Source: Thiobacter sp. AK1
GTDB lineage: Bacteria; Pseudomonadota; Gammaproteobacteria; Burkholderiales; Thiobacteraceae
Length of the DNA stretch: 64,000 nucleotides
Direction: 5' to 3'
Assembly (NCBI RefSeq): GCF_039822265.1
Contig: NZ_JBAJEX010000003.1
Span: 1-64,000 of the forward strand
The notes beneath the pieces are model-generated. The model made no database searches. It saw only the letters and a program-made list of their open reading frames with translations, and had not been told where the DNA came from. Position numbers and translations under genes: made by a program. Positions 23,712 to 36,212 of this stretch are shown here, piece after piece. Every line of letters starts with the position of its first letter. The stretch's first letter is position 1.

Positions 23712-24050
23712 TTACCGCGCTTCCATGTCCAGGGCGGTGTCGAAGCTGGGTGGGTCCTGGAGAAAGGTAGCCAGACCGAAGGCGGCGGTGGGCTGCATGT
23801 GGATGCAAATCATGCGCACGTTGATGGCGCGACAGGCGCGCGCCAGGCTTTCCAGCCACGCGTAGTGCACGGTGTCGATCACCGGCACGTCCGCCAGGTC
23901 GTAATACAGGCGGTCTGCCCTGTGCTTGTGCAGTTGGGCGAGAATGGCTTCCAGCACGAAAGCAGTGTCCGACAGATCCAGGGCGCGGCTGGGTTCGGCC
24001 AGCATGGCGCCGCCGCCCACGCGCGTGAGGTGGATGCCGCCCAGGTTCAT
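23712..24050 (-). CDS. RsbS-like STAS protein
   Basis: 112 residues, a single STAS domain that aligns with RsbS of the stressosome: ADRLYYDLADVPVIDTVHYAWLE, then VRMICIHMQPTAAFGLATF and FDTALDME at the end. The phosphorylated Ser59 of Bacillus RsbS corresponds to Thr60 here (IDT), which can still be phosphorylated. It should pack with RsbR into the stressosome core and hold the RsbT-like kinase until stress. ATG 24050 overlaps the RsbR stop (ATGA). Confidence 0.82.
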   Translation of the reverse strand: MNLGGIHLTRVGGGAMLAEPSRALDLSDTAFVLEAILAQLHKHRADRLYYDLADVPVIDTVHYAWLESLARACRAINVRMICIHMQPTAAFGLATFLQDPPSFDTALDMEAR

Positions 24051-24913
24051 GCCGCGCGGCTCACATGCACGCCCAACAAGCGGAAGGCTTCCTTCAGCCC
24101 GTCGGACAGCGTGGCGCGGGTGGTGACATTGCCCAGGTCGATGTTGAGGCTGGTCATGGCGCGTGCGATCTCGGGGCGGATGCCGGTGAGGATGGCCGTC
24201 GCGCCCATCAGCTGGATTGCGCGCACCATTTGGATCATGTGGTGGGAAACCTGGGAGTCCACGGTATGCACGCCGGTGACGTCCATCACCACCGCGCTGG
24301 CGCGCTCCTGGGCAATGCGGTTCAACAAGGCCTCCATGATGAGCAGGGTGCGCGAGGAGTCCAGCGTGCCAATGATGGGCAGCGTCAGCACACCATCCCA
24401 GATCTCGGTGATGGGCGTGGAGGTCTCGCGCAGCTCCCGCTGCTGGGCCTCGATGGTGCGCTCTTTCTCTTCGAGATAAGTCTGGAACACCGCCAACAGC
24501 AACTCGTTGAACACGCTGGAAAGCAAAAGCAGGATGGCGCGCATCTCCTCCGGCGCCACCTTCTCGTCCTGCCCTAGGGACTCGATGAAGCAGCGCTGCA
24601 GGAATTGCATGTAGCGCACGAAGTCCTCCATGCGTCCGCCACGGGCCACGATCTGCTTGGAAATATTGCCGAAGAAAGTCTTCAGCGCCCGGAACGCGGG
24701 TTGCTGGGAATCCAGCGGATTTTCCGTGTCCAGCAGCATGACCATGAGTTCCAGGAACTGCACGCTGAGATCGGTGATCTCGTCGGTGGACAACACATTC
24801 CCTTCGCCGAACACGGCCTGGCCCTGTGCCTCGATGCGGTTAGATATGTGGCCCACCTGCAACTTGAGCTGCTCGATGAGACTGTTCTTGGCTTGGGTGA
24901 CGTTCTTGAGCAT
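24047..24913 (-). CDS. RsbR-like stressosome sensor protein
   Basis: 288 residues. The N-terminal helical domain (about 1-155) matches the non-haem globin-like RsbR sensor region, followed by a linker helix and a STAS domain from about 165. Both regulatory threonines of RsbRA appear conserved: Thr166 in ETSTPITEIWDGVL and Thr213 in VMDVTGVHTVDS. The signal it senses is unknown. It is coupled to the RsbS gene by a 4-base overlap and preceded by the kinase/phosphatase gene with 33 bp between. Confidence 0.87.
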   Translation of the reverse strand: MLKNVTQAKNSLIEQLKLQVGHISNRIEAQGQAVFGEGNVLSTDEITDLSVQFLELMVMLLDTENPLDSQQPAFRALKTFFGNISKQIVARGGRMEDFVRYMQFLQRCFIESLGQDEKVAPEEMRAILLLLSSVFNELLLAVFQTYLEEKERTIEAQQRELRETSTPITEIWDGVLTLPIIGTLDSSRTLLIMEALLNRIAQERASAVVMDVTGVHTVDSQVSHHMIQMVRAIQLMGATAILTGIRPEIARAMTSLNIDLGNVTTRATLSDGLKEAFRLLGVHVSRAA

Positions 24914-24946
24914 GGGGTGTCTCCTAGCAGATGCCGAGGCATCGGA

Positions 24947-25984
24947 TCAGTTGTATCGCAGCACGCACACCGACTGGTCGTCGGTGAGGCGCGCCATGGA
25001 ATTGCCCAGCACATAAGCCACGAGCTGCGGATGCTGGCGGCACAAGCCCGGGAAGGTTTTCTCGTCCCAGCCGCGGCGGATGCCATCGCTGGTGGACACC
25101 AGCACCGCACCTGGTTCGAGCGCAACCTCCACCGGTCTCGGCGTCTTGTGTTCCCGCCCCAGCACGCCCGGGGCAAAAGCGTAGCGGTCTACTGTGCCGT
25201 CGCGGCAGACATGGCCAGCCATGTCGCCCACGCCCATCAGCGTGAGCCGACGCTGCCGCGGCAGCAGCTCGCAGGCAATGGCCACCGCGCCCCGCGTGGT
25301 GGAGCGCAGCTGGCGATCCACCCGGTCCACGAGAGCGGGCAAGCTCTCCGCCTCCGCCAACTGGCGCGCCAGATGGCTGGTGGCATAGGCCGCCTCCGCG
25401 CCATGTCCCAGCCCATCCAGGTGCAGCAAACGCAGACGTTCCCCATCTTCGTGCAGGTAGATGTGGTCGCCGTTGTGGCGGTCGTCCGCCAGCGAGCGCA
25501 CGAACAGTCCCACCTCGTAGCGGGCCGGTGGTCGAGAGCCTGGCTCGAAGCGGCACCACACTGCCGTGCCATGCCAGCGGCCCTCCTCCCTGCTAGGGCG
25601 CTGGGAAAATAGGCCGAAGCGGTCGGCCAGGCGCTGCATGCTGCCCAGGCCCTTGCCCAGGGTGCCAGCGGTGGAAAAACCATCGGCCTGGGCAAGGCTC
25701 GGATTCTCCACCCCGGGGCCGTAATCGAAGGAAAGCAGATCCAGTACGTTGCCCGGCTGCTGCCAGATCTGCAGCACGCCGCGGCCGTGGGCATGTTTGA
25801 TCAGGTTGGTCACCATCTCGGAAGCCACCAGCACCATGTTCTCTCGGCGCGCATCGGCAAATCCCAGCCTACGCGCCACCGACTGCAGGCGTGAGCGCAG
25901 CAGGATGCCGGCACTCTCGTTGCCGATGGCGTCCGCAAACAACAGCTTGCAGGCACTGGAATCGAGCAGGGTCGGTGCCGTCAC
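24947..25984 (-). CDS. Fused RsbT-like kinase and RsbX-like phosphatase
   Basis: 345 residues in two domains. The N-terminal half (about 1-140) is an anti-sigma-type HATPase: RRENMVLVASEMVTNLIKHA (N box), FDYGPGVENP (G1) and TAGTLGKGLGSMQRLADRF (G2). The C-terminal half (about 155-345) is a PP2C/SpoIIE-type phosphatase: LRLLHLDGLGHGAEAAYAT, LTLMGVGDMAGHV and AVLVSTSDGIRRGW. In Bacillus these are separate RsbT (phosphorylates RsbR/RsbS) and RsbX (reverses it). Here one protein may set and reset the stressosome. The GTG at 25984 overlaps the stop of the cyclase gene; longer frames upstream are shadows. Confidence 0.85.
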   Translation of the reverse strand: MTAPTLLDSSACKLLFADAIGNESAGILLRSRLQSVARRLGFADARRENMVLVASEMVTNLIKHAHGRGVLQIWQQPGNVLDLLSFDYGPGVENPSLAQADGFSTAGTLGKGLGSMQRLADRFGLFSQRPSREEGRWHGTAVWCRFEPGSRPPARYEVGLFVRSLADDRHNGDHIYLHEDGERLRLLHLDGLGHGAEAAYATSHLARQLAEAESLPALVDRVDRQLRSTTRGAVAIACELLPRQRRLTLMGVGDMAGHVCRDGTVDRYAFAPGVLGREHKTPRPVEVALEPGAVLVSTSDGIRRGWDEKTFPGLCRQHPQLVAYVLGNSMARLTDDQSVCVLRYN

Positions 25985-26967
25985 GCGTTGGCCTCCTCCA
26001 AGGTGTGCTCGCTGTAGGTGAGGCGTCCATCTGGCCAGCAGGTTTCGGCAACGACACGGCCCCGGCCCCGGTTCTTGGCTTCGTAGAGGGCCCGGTCGGC
26101 GCGGGCGATGAAGTCCGTAAGGGAGCCGGCGCAGGACTCCTCCGCCGAGATGGATGCCAGTCCCACGCTGATGCGCCCGTCCATGGCCTTGAGCAAGGTG
26201 AGCACCCGACGCAGGGCGATAGCCTTGCCGCAACGATAGAGGAGGGCGAACTCGTCGCCGCCGAAACGGAAGGCGGCATCAGTATCGCTGCGGATCACCG
26301 AGCGCATGGCCTCGGCCATCCGGCACAGATAGGCGTCGCCATATTGATGGCCGTGTTCGTCGTTGATGCGCTTGAAGTGATCCAGATCACACAACGCCAG
26401 GGTGAGGGCCTGGCCGCTACTCATGGCCTGCATGAAGGCCTGAGCGATGCGGGCATCATACGCGCGACGGTTGTAAAGGCCGGTCAAAGGGTCGGTCTCC
26501 GCCTGGCGCAGGGTATCCGCGAGTTCGGCCTGGCGTTTTTCCAGAGCCGCTTGCATGCGTGTCAGCTCACGCTCCGCGCGCGCCCGGGATTCCTCCAGAA
26601 AGCGGGCCATCTCCGCGTTGCGCCGCAAAAGCAAGGCGGGATCCTCGATCTCGGTGGAGCGCTGGAAGTGCTGGCGCAGCTCGGAGAGAGCTGTCTGGCT
26701 GGGCATCTGGGTAAGGCGGACGATGCTCATGGATTCAACGCCGTTCCATTGCACCTTGAGCTCGCCCTGATCCAAGCTCAGACTGACGGGCAAGGGGTAG
26801 CCGGTCCCCGCCCCCGCCTTCCGTAACTGCTCGGCCAAGGCGATGCTCACGGGCGTGGCGGCGAAGGCATTGCCACCGAGGCGGGAAACCGCGGTGAGCA
26901 CAAAGCCGATAAAATTCTGCAGATCCGGCTCGATCGCCAGATTCTGCCGCAAAAGCTCGGTAGCCAT
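25981..26967 (-). CDS. Diguanylate cyclase, stressosome-linked
   Basis: 328 residues. The N-terminal part (about 1-110) is unassigned, then a coiled coil (RAERELTRMQAALEKRQAELADTL) and a GGDEF domain: TDPLTGLYNRRAYDARIAQ, CDLDHFKRINDEHGHQYGD and the intact active site RFGGDEFALLYR. It should make cyclic di-GMP. No RxxD inhibitory site is evident five residues before GGDEF. First gene of the operon with RsbT/X, RsbR and RsbS, all overlapping or nearly so. It is therefore the likely output partner of the stressosome (inference). Confidence 0.87.
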   Translation of the reverse strand: MATELLRQNLAIEPDLQNFIGFVLTAVSRLGGNAFAATPVSIALAEQLRKAGAGTGYPLPVSLSLDQGELKVQWNGVESMSIVRLTQMPSQTALSELRQHFQRSTEIEDPALLLRRNAEMARFLEESRARAERELTRMQAALEKRQAELADTLRQAETDPLTGLYNRRAYDARIAQAFMQAMSSGQALTLALCDLDHFKRINDEHGHQYGDAYLCRMAEAMRSVIRSDTDAAFRFGGDEFALLYRCGKAIALRRVLTLLKAMDGRISVGLASISAEESCAGSLTDFIARADRALYEAKNRGRGRVVAETCWPDGRLTYSEHTLEEANA

Positions 26968-27063
26968 TCTTTGCGCGATGGACGGTTACACGCGAAAGTT
27001 ATCGGGCTTGGCTACGAAATCTTGAGCCGTTTGTCGGAAATCCAGGGCCTAAAAGGGGGAGCG

Positions 27064-28113
27064 ATGCAGCACGAACTGGAAAGCTGGCGGGAGGAAAAGC
27101 GCTCCGCCTACCTCTACCGGGTGGTGTCCGATGCCGAGTCCGGCACGCCGCGCCAGATCCTGTTCCTGGAACTGGCGCGCGCGGCAGACGAACAAGCCGA
27201 CCTCTGGGCGCGCGAAATGCGTAAGTCCGGCCACACGCCCCCGGCGCGCTATGTGCCCGACCTGCGCACGCGGCTCGTAGCCTGGTTGGTGAAGCGACTG
27301 GGGCCCAGGCCCTTACGCCCGGTGCTGGCCGCCATGAAGGTGCGCGGCATGTCCCTCTACACCAAGGCGCCCGTGGGCCATGCCATTCCCACTGATTTCT
27401 CCCAGGTGGGGCGGCGGCACCAGGGCATGGGCGCCGGCAACAACCTGCGCGCCGCGGTTTTCGGCGTCAACGACGGGCTGGTGTCCAATGCCAGCCTGAT
27501 CCTGGGCGTGGCCGGTGCGGTCTCCCAAAGCCCCGCAGACAGCGGCGTGATCGTTCTTTCGGGAATTGCGGGCCTATTGGCGGGCGCCTTCTCCATGGCC
27601 GCCGGCGAATATGTAAGCGTTCGCTCACAACGGGAGATGTACGAGTACCAGATCGGCTTGGAACGCGCCGAGCTGGAGCAGTATCCGGAAGAAGAAGCCG
27701 CGGAGCTCGCCCTCATTTTCGAACACAAGGGCATGGGGCGGGAGCAGGCACGGGCCCTGGCCGCCAAGCTCATCGCCGATCCGGACCGGGCCCTGGATAC
27801 CCTGGCCCGCGAAGAGCTGGGTCTGGACCCGGATGATCTGGGCTCGCCGCTCGCCGCAGCGGTGTTTTCTTTCCTTTCCTTTTCCGCCGGAGCCGCCCTG
27901 CCGCTGCTGCCCTTCGTGCTGTTCGACGCCGCGCGCGCGCTGCCCGTGGCGGTGGGTCTGACGGCGCTCGCTCTGTTCGCCGTGGGCGCCACCCTGTCCC
28001 TCTTCACCGGCCGCACGGCCTGGCTCGGTGGCTTGCGCATGCTGGCCATCGGTGGCGCGGCCGGCGGCGCCACCTGGCTGATCGGGCGGGCCCTGGGGGT
28101 CACCCTGGCCTAG
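27064..28113 (+). CDS. VIT1/CCC1-family metal transporter with ferritin-like domain
   Basis: 349 residues. The N-terminal 130 residues form a rubrerythrin-like four-helix region (SWREEKRSAYLYRVVSD, FLELARAADEQADLWAREM) with Glu residues for a di-iron site. The C-terminal part is the VIT1 fold: NLRAAVFGVNDGLVSNASL, GLLAGAFSMAAGEYVSVRSQ, then three further helices ending at residue 349. The family moves Fe2+ or Mn2+ out of the cytosol. ATG 27064 has AGGGGGAGCG upstream; the frame extends 31 codons further but lacks similarity. Divergent from the stressosome operon. Confidence 0.9.
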   Translation: MQHELESWREEKRSAYLYRVVSDAESGTPRQILFLELARAADEQADLWAREMRKSGHTPPARYVPDLRTRLVAWLVKRLGPRPLRPVLAAMKVRGMSLYTKAPVGHAIPTDFSQVGRRHQGMGAGNNLRAAVFGVNDGLVSNASLILGVAGAVSQSPADSGVIVLSGIAGLLAGAFSMAAGEYVSVRSQREMYEYQIGLERAELEQYPEEEAAELALIFEHKGMGREQARALAAKLIADPDRALDTLAREELGLDPDDLGSPLAAAVFSFLSFSAGAALPLLPFVLFDAARALPVAVGLTALALFAVGATLSLFTGRTAWLGGLRMLAIGGAAGGATWLIGRALGVTLA

Positions 28114-28227
28114 CCTCGGCACAATGAACAGGACCCGGTGGGCGAGCGCCCCTGAGGCGAGCAGAGACATCGCGACCGGTATGACACGCACGCGGCCAAT
28201 CGGGATGAATTGCTCGGGGCGCACGCT

Positions 28228-28614
28228 TCAGCATTGCTCCCAAGGCAGGCCGTCGAAGCGCCAGCCATTGAGCTTGCCGCGCTGGTGGTCCTCGTTGAGG
28301 TCACCCTCGAAACCGTGCTCCACGTTGTACACCTTGGTGAAGCCCGCCTCTTCCAGGGCCTTGCCTGCATCGCGGGAACGGTTGCCGCTCCGGCAGATGA
28401 GGACCACCGGCCGGTCGATGGAAGTGGCCCGTTTCACGTGGGCCACGAACTCGGGATTGCGCTCCCAGTTGGGGCCGTCCACCCAAGGAATGAGCAACGC
28501 CCCCTTGGGGTGCCCCACGAACAGATACTCCCATTCGCTGCGCACGTCGATGAACACCGCTTCCGGGTGAGCACGCAAAAACTCGTGGGCTTCCTTGGGC
28601 TTGAGGTGCTTCAT
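28228..28614 (-). CDS. Rhodanese-like sulfurtransferase
   Basis: 128 residues, single rhodanese domain with [23 protein letters not shown] and the active-site loop [17 protein letters not shown]; the catalytic Cys is present. It carries persulfide sulfur to an unknown acceptor. No signal peptide, so cytoplasmic. It is divergent from metH with an 80-bp shared gap; a role in sulfur supply for methionine synthesis is not shown. Confidence 0.9.
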   Translation of the reverse strand: MKHLKPKEAHEFLRAHPEAVFIDVRSEWEYLFVGHPKGALLIPWVDGPNWERNPEFVAHVKRATSIDRPVVLICRSGNRSRDAGKALEEAGFTKVYNVEHGFEGDLNEDHQRGKLNGWRFDGLPWEQC

Positions 28615-28694
28615 GGAAACAGTATAGGCTCAAGCACGCAGGCCGGGCCAGCGTCCCTGTGCTAACATTGGGCCCTTTTTTCAAGCCCTTGTCC

Positions 28695-32375
<3,681 letters not shown>

Positions 32376-32454
32376 AGGGGCGCGCCCTGACACCGCAGTG
32401 GGAAAGCGGTCGGCTGACCACGGTCGCCCGCCGCGATGGCTACAAACGGCGGGG

Positions 32455-34491
32455 CTAGGGGGAAAGCACTTGGCTCGCGGCGTTCTCCCCACCCGCCCAG
32501 GGCGAAGTGCGTAGCCACTGGCGCAGCGCGTTAAGGCCCATGGGACGGGCCATGTGGTAGCCCTGGGCGCAGTCGCAGCCGAGTATCGTTAGGGTGTCCC
32601 AGATGTCCTGCGTTTCCACGCCTTCTGCCGTGACGCTAAGACCCAGGTTGTGAGCCAGATCGATGGTGGAGCGCACGATCACGGCATCACTCTCGTTGGT
32701 GGCCAAATCCAGCACGAAGGATTTGTCGATCTTGACCTCATCCACCGGCAGACGCTTGAGGTAGGCCAGCGACGAATAGCCGGTGCCGAAGTCGTCGATG
32801 GCTAGTCTCACCCCCATGCGATCCAGTTCCGTGAGGATGGCGAGACTGTCGCTGGGGTTGGCCATCACGGCGCTCTCCGTGATCTCCAGCATGAGATGAT
32901 CGGGCGCCATGCCCGCACGGGCAAGCAAGGTCTCGATGCTTGCCGGCAACCCCAGGTCATGCAGGCTACGTGCAGACAGGTTCACTGCCGCGTGCAAAAG
33001 ATGCCCATCGTGGTGCAACCTCACCAGATCGCGCAGGGCGCGCTCCAGCACCCACTCGGTGAGGGCGCCGATCAGTCCAGCCTGCTCCGCCAGAAGAATG
33101 AAGCGGTCCGGCGACAGAAAGCCTTTCACGGGATGGTCCCAGCGCACCAGGGCCTCCAATCCCACCACGCGCCGCGTGTGGAGGTCGATCTTGGGCTGGT
33201 AATGGAGAACGAGTTCGTCGTTGCGGATCGCCTCCCGCAGCTCACTCCTAAACGACAGGTCCGCGCGACCGAGGCGATCTTGCTCCGTAGAATACAGGGC
33301 CCAGCCACGCCCCGAGCGCTTGGCGGCATACATGGCGATGTCGGCGCAGCGAATCAGGCTGCTGGCATCCTCGCCATGAGCGGGATAGAGAGCGACCCCG
33401 AGGCTTGCTCCCAGGTCGATAAGATTGCCCTGCCACACGAAAGGGCGATCCAGGGCGGCGAGGATTTTCAGCGCCACCACTTGGGCGTTCTTTTCCGCCA
33501 GCCCATGGAGCAAAAGCACGTATTCGTCGCCGCCGAGGCGTGACACGGTATCTTCGCCGCGCACGGTGCCCACCAGCCGCCGCGCCACTTCTCGCAACAC
33601 CTCGTCACCCACCTCATGGCCCAAGGTATCGTTGACTTCCTTGAAATGGTCCAGATCCAACAGCACGACGCCGAAGGATGTGCTTTGCCGCTGCGCCTGG
33701 GCAATCTCCCCGCTCAATCGGTCCTGCAGCAAACAGCGGTTGGCAAGGCCGGTAAGAGGGTCATAGAGGGCCTGCCTGGCCAGCAGCCCTGCCTGATGCG
33801 CCACCCGTCGGCTTACGAAGGCGGCAACAGTCAACCCCACCAGAACCGCCGCCGTGCCCAGGGCCAAAAGCAGCGTGCGCACCGCCTGATAGGAGCTTCG
33901 CGCCTGCGCGAGCGCCTTGGCAGTCTGCTCGCGCTGTAGCTCAATCAGCTGGTTCACCTCACGCGCGATGGCCCGCTGACGCGGCATGGCCACGCTGCGG
34001 ATGCGCTCGAATATCGCGTCGGAATCATCCGTGAAGGTGGCCATGTCCACCACCCGTTCCACTTCTGGCTGTGCTTCGCGGGTTAGCGCGGCAATGCGGG
34101 CGAGGATGGTCTGCTCCGCCTGGGAAAGAGGCATGTTCTGGAGTTTCGCGCGCGCCTCCATGTACACCACCCCCTGGGCGTGGAAATACTGGGCCATGGC
34201 ATCCTTCTCGAAGGCGTCCGTAATGATGGGCATCGCGTGCATGGCCAGCGCCCGCTCGCGCAAGGCGTTGTGCATAGTGGTGGCGAGCTCAGTCTTGACG
34301 TTGTGGTTCTCGGCAATGCGTTCCAGTCGCTGGTTGGCCTCCGTCACCGCGTGCAGTGCAAGGACGGTAAGCGCACCGAGAAGCACGAGCACCACCAAAA
34401 AGCCGGCTACAATACCGCTGGAAATCCCCTGCCCACTGTCCCGGCCCGGCTCGCCCTTTGGGGATGGCAAAAATCGTGGATCGCGCGCCAT
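32455..34491 (-). CDS. GGDEF/EAL cyclic di-GMP enzyme, membrane bound
   Basis: About 678 residues. A membrane helix near 22-45, a periplasmic helical sensor region (about 46-215), a second helix (about 217-240), then GGDEF (TGLANRCLLQDRL, LDLDHFKEVNDTLGHEVGD, RLGGDEYVLLLHG) and EAL (GLEALVRWDHPVKG, LEITESAVM, DDFGTGYSSLAYLKRLPVD, KIDKSFV, TAEGVET) domains. Both active sites look intact, with GGDEY in place of GGDEF, which is tolerated. It can in principle make and break cyclic di-GMP. The start is uncertain: ATG 34491 avoids overlap with the divergent gene; in-frame starts exist up to 34602. Confidence 0.87.
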   Translation of the reverse strand: MARDPRFLPSPKGEPGRDSGQGISSGIVAGFLVVLVLLGALTVLALHAVTEANQRLERIAENHNVKTELATTMHNALRERALAMHAMPIITDAFEKDAMAQYFHAQGVVYMEARAKLQNMPLSQAEQTILARIAALTREAQPEVERVVDMATFTDDSDAIFERIRSVAMPRQRAIAREVNQLIELQREQTAKALAQARSSYQAVRTLLLALGTAAVLVGLTVAAFVSRRVAHQAGLLARQALYDPLTGLANRCLLQDRLSGEIAQAQRQSTSFGVVLLDLDHFKEVNDTLGHEVGDEVLREVARRLVGTVRGEDTVSRLGGDEYVLLLHGLAEKNAQVVALKILAALDRPFVWQGNLIDLGASLGVALYPAHGEDASSLIRCADIAMYAAKRSGRGWALYSTEQDRLGRADLSFRSELREAIRNDELVLHYQPKIDLHTRRVVGLEALVRWDHPVKGFLSPDRFILLAEQAGLIGALTEWVLERALRDLVRLHHDGHLLHAAVNLSARSLHDLGLPASIETLLARAGMAPDHLMLEITESAVMANPSDSLAILTELDRMGVRLAIDDFGTGYSSLAYLKRLPVDEVKIDKSFVLDLATNESDAVIVRSTIDLAHNLGLSVTAEGVETQDIWDTLTILGCDCAQGYHMARPMGLNALRQWLRTSPWAGGENAASQVLSP

Positions 34492-34531
34492 GACCACAGT
34501 AGCGGCAGGGGCACTGCCCCACTTGAGAGCC

Positions 34532-35173
34532 ATGCCAGAAAATCTCCATCCCCCCGCCGCCCTGCTCGTCACCTTGCCCGGTTGTCCCCATTGTCCCGGC
34601 ATGAAGCGCCTTCTGGAAAAGTTGCTCGACGAAGGCCTCCTCGCAACCCTGGAGGTGGTGGACGCTGCCAGCCAGCCGGAACGGGCCCAGGCCCTGGGGG
34701 TGAGAAGCGTGCCATGGCTCGCCCTCGGCGCCTTGCGCTTCGAGGGCCAGATGACGCCAGCCGAGCTGCGCCAGTGGGCGCAGCTCGCCGCGCAACCGGA
34801 CCAGGGCCTGCGCCCTTATTTCTTCGAGATGCTCAAGTCTGGTCGGCGCGACCGAGTGGAAGCCCTCATCCGCGAGGATCCAGCCCGCGCTGCGGTGCTG
34901 GCAGCCTTGGTGACCGACCCCAAGGCAAGCATGGCGGTGCGCCTGGGCATCGGCGCGGTCCTGGAGGAGTTCCAGGGCACGACGTTCACCCAGGCCATGG
35001 CGGCACCCCTGATCGCCGCCCTGCCTACGGCACAGCCCCGCGATCGCGCGGACATCGCCCATTTCCTTTCCCTGATCGGCGGCCCCGAGGCGCGGGCGGC
35101 CCTCACCTCCCTCCTGGACGATCCGGATCCCGAGGTTCGCGAGATCGCCCGCGAAGCGGTAAGGCACGCCTGA
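34532..35173 (+). CDS. Thioredoxin-like/HEAT-repeat protein
   Basis: 213 residues. The N-terminus is a small thioredoxin-like domain with the motif CPHC in TLPGCPHCPGMKRLLEKL and the cis-Pro in VRSVPWLALG. From about residue 110 there are HEAT-like helical repeats (DRADIAHFLSLIGG, ARAALTSLLDDPDPEVREIA). The partner is unknown. It lies 40 bp before the flavin reductase gene and could be in one transcript. The ATG is chosen at the family N-terminus; the frame continues far upstream as a shadow of the GGDEF/EAL gene. Confidence 0.75.
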   Translation: MPENLHPPAALLVTLPGCPHCPGMKRLLEKLLDEGLLATLEVVDAASQPERAQALGVRSVPWLALGALRFEGQMTPAELRQWAQLAAQPDQGLRPYFFEMLKSGRRDRVEALIREDPARAAVLAALVTDPKASMAVRLGIGAVLEEFQGTTFTQAMAAPLIAALPTAQPRDRADIAHFLSLIGGPEARAALTSLLDDPDPEVREIAREAVRHA

Positions 35174-35213
35174 TTCCCGGCTTTAAGCTAGCATTAAAAA
35201 AAGCCCCCTAACC

Positions 35214-36197
35214 ATGCCCTTCCAGGTCCGTTTACTGCCCAGCGGCCACGTATTCGAGGTGGTCGGCCACGACACGCTGCTAGAAGCCGCGCTGCGCGCC
35301 GGAGTGGCCATAAACTACGGCTGCAGTAGTGGCAACTGCGGGTTGTGCCGCGCGCGCCTGCTATCGGGGCAGGTTGAGCGCACCCGCCATCAGGACTACG
35401 TGTTTCCCGAAGCGGAAAAAAGCCAGGGGTGGCTCCTCATGTGCGCCCACACGGCAGCAAGCGACGTCGTGCTGGAAGCAGGGGTGGCGACCCGCGCAGA
35501 CGAGATCCAGTTCCAGGAAATCGTCGCGCGCGTCAAGGCCATCACGCCCCTCACAGACAAAGTGCGCCTGTTGCACCTGCAGACGCCACGCAGCCAGCGC
35601 CTACGTTTCCTGGCCGGCCAGAGTGTAGCCCTGGCGGTCGGAGACGATGCCGGCGTCTACGCCATCGCCAGCTGCCCCTGCGACGACCGCAACCTGCAGT
35701 TCCACGTGCGCAACCTGCCGGACGACCGGTTCGCGGCACGGGTGTTTGGGGGCATGAAAGTGGGCGACAGCGTCACCGTCTATGGACCAGTGGGGGATTT
35801 CGTGCTGCGCCAGGACGCGCGCCGACCGCTGCTATTCATCGCCTGCAACAGCGGCTTCGCGCCCATCAAGAGTTTGCTGGAGCACGCCGTCTCCTTGGAA
35901 TGGGCGCAACCGCTCTATCTCTACTGGCTCGCCACCGTGGCGGGCGGCCACTATCTCTCCAACTGGTGCCGCTCCTGGGAAGATGCCCTGGATCAGTTCC
36001 ATTACCGAGAGCTTTTGGCGGAAAACCTGGAGGATCCCAATCCGGACGAGGTGCTCACCGCCATCCTTGCCGAGCACGCGGATTTGAGCCGTTTCCAGGC
36101 CTACGTGGCGGGTCCCCAGGGCTTCGCCTCGCGCGCCTGCGCGCGTCTCATGGAACAGGGCTTGCCGGCGGGGCAGCTGGCCGCGGCAGTCGTGTGA
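35214..36197 (+). CDS. 2Fe-2S flavin oxidoreductase (CDP-glucoseen reductase-like)
   Basis: 327 residues. Plant-type ferredoxin domain at the N-terminus with NYGCSSGNCGLCRARLLSGQ and a fourth Cys in LLMCAHTA; then an FAD-binding barrel (FLAGQSVALAVGDD, YAIASCPCDD) and an NAD-binding domain (PLLFIACNSGFAPIKSLLEHA, VAGPQGFASRACARLM). This is the layout of CDP-6-deoxy-delta-3,4-glucoseen reductase and NADH-dependent oxygenase reductases. The usual RxYS flavin motif is shifted to VYAIAS. It may pass electrons from NADH to an unidentified partner. Confidence 0.85.
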   Translation: MPFQVRLLPSGHVFEVVGHDTLLEAALRAGVAINYGCSSGNCGLCRARLLSGQVERTRHQDYVFPEAEKSQGWLLMCAHTAASDVVLEAGVATRADEIQFQEIVARVKAITPLTDKVRLLHLQTPRSQRLRFLAGQSVALAVGDDAGVYAIASCPCDDRNLQFHVRNLPDDRFAARVFGGMKVGDSVTVYGPVGDFVLRQDARRPLLFIACNSGFAPIKSLLEHAVSLEWAQPLYLYWLATVAGGHYLSNWCRSWEDALDQFHYRELLAENLEDPNPDEVLTAILAEHADLSRFQAYVAGPQGFASRACARLMEQGLPAGQLAAAVV

Positions 36198-36212
36198 GGA
36201 GGCATCGCTCCT

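Noticed and set aside
28615-28694. Cobalamin riboswitch before metH
   Set aside because: Only 80 bases separate rhodanese and metH, far too short, and no B12-box sequence is seen.
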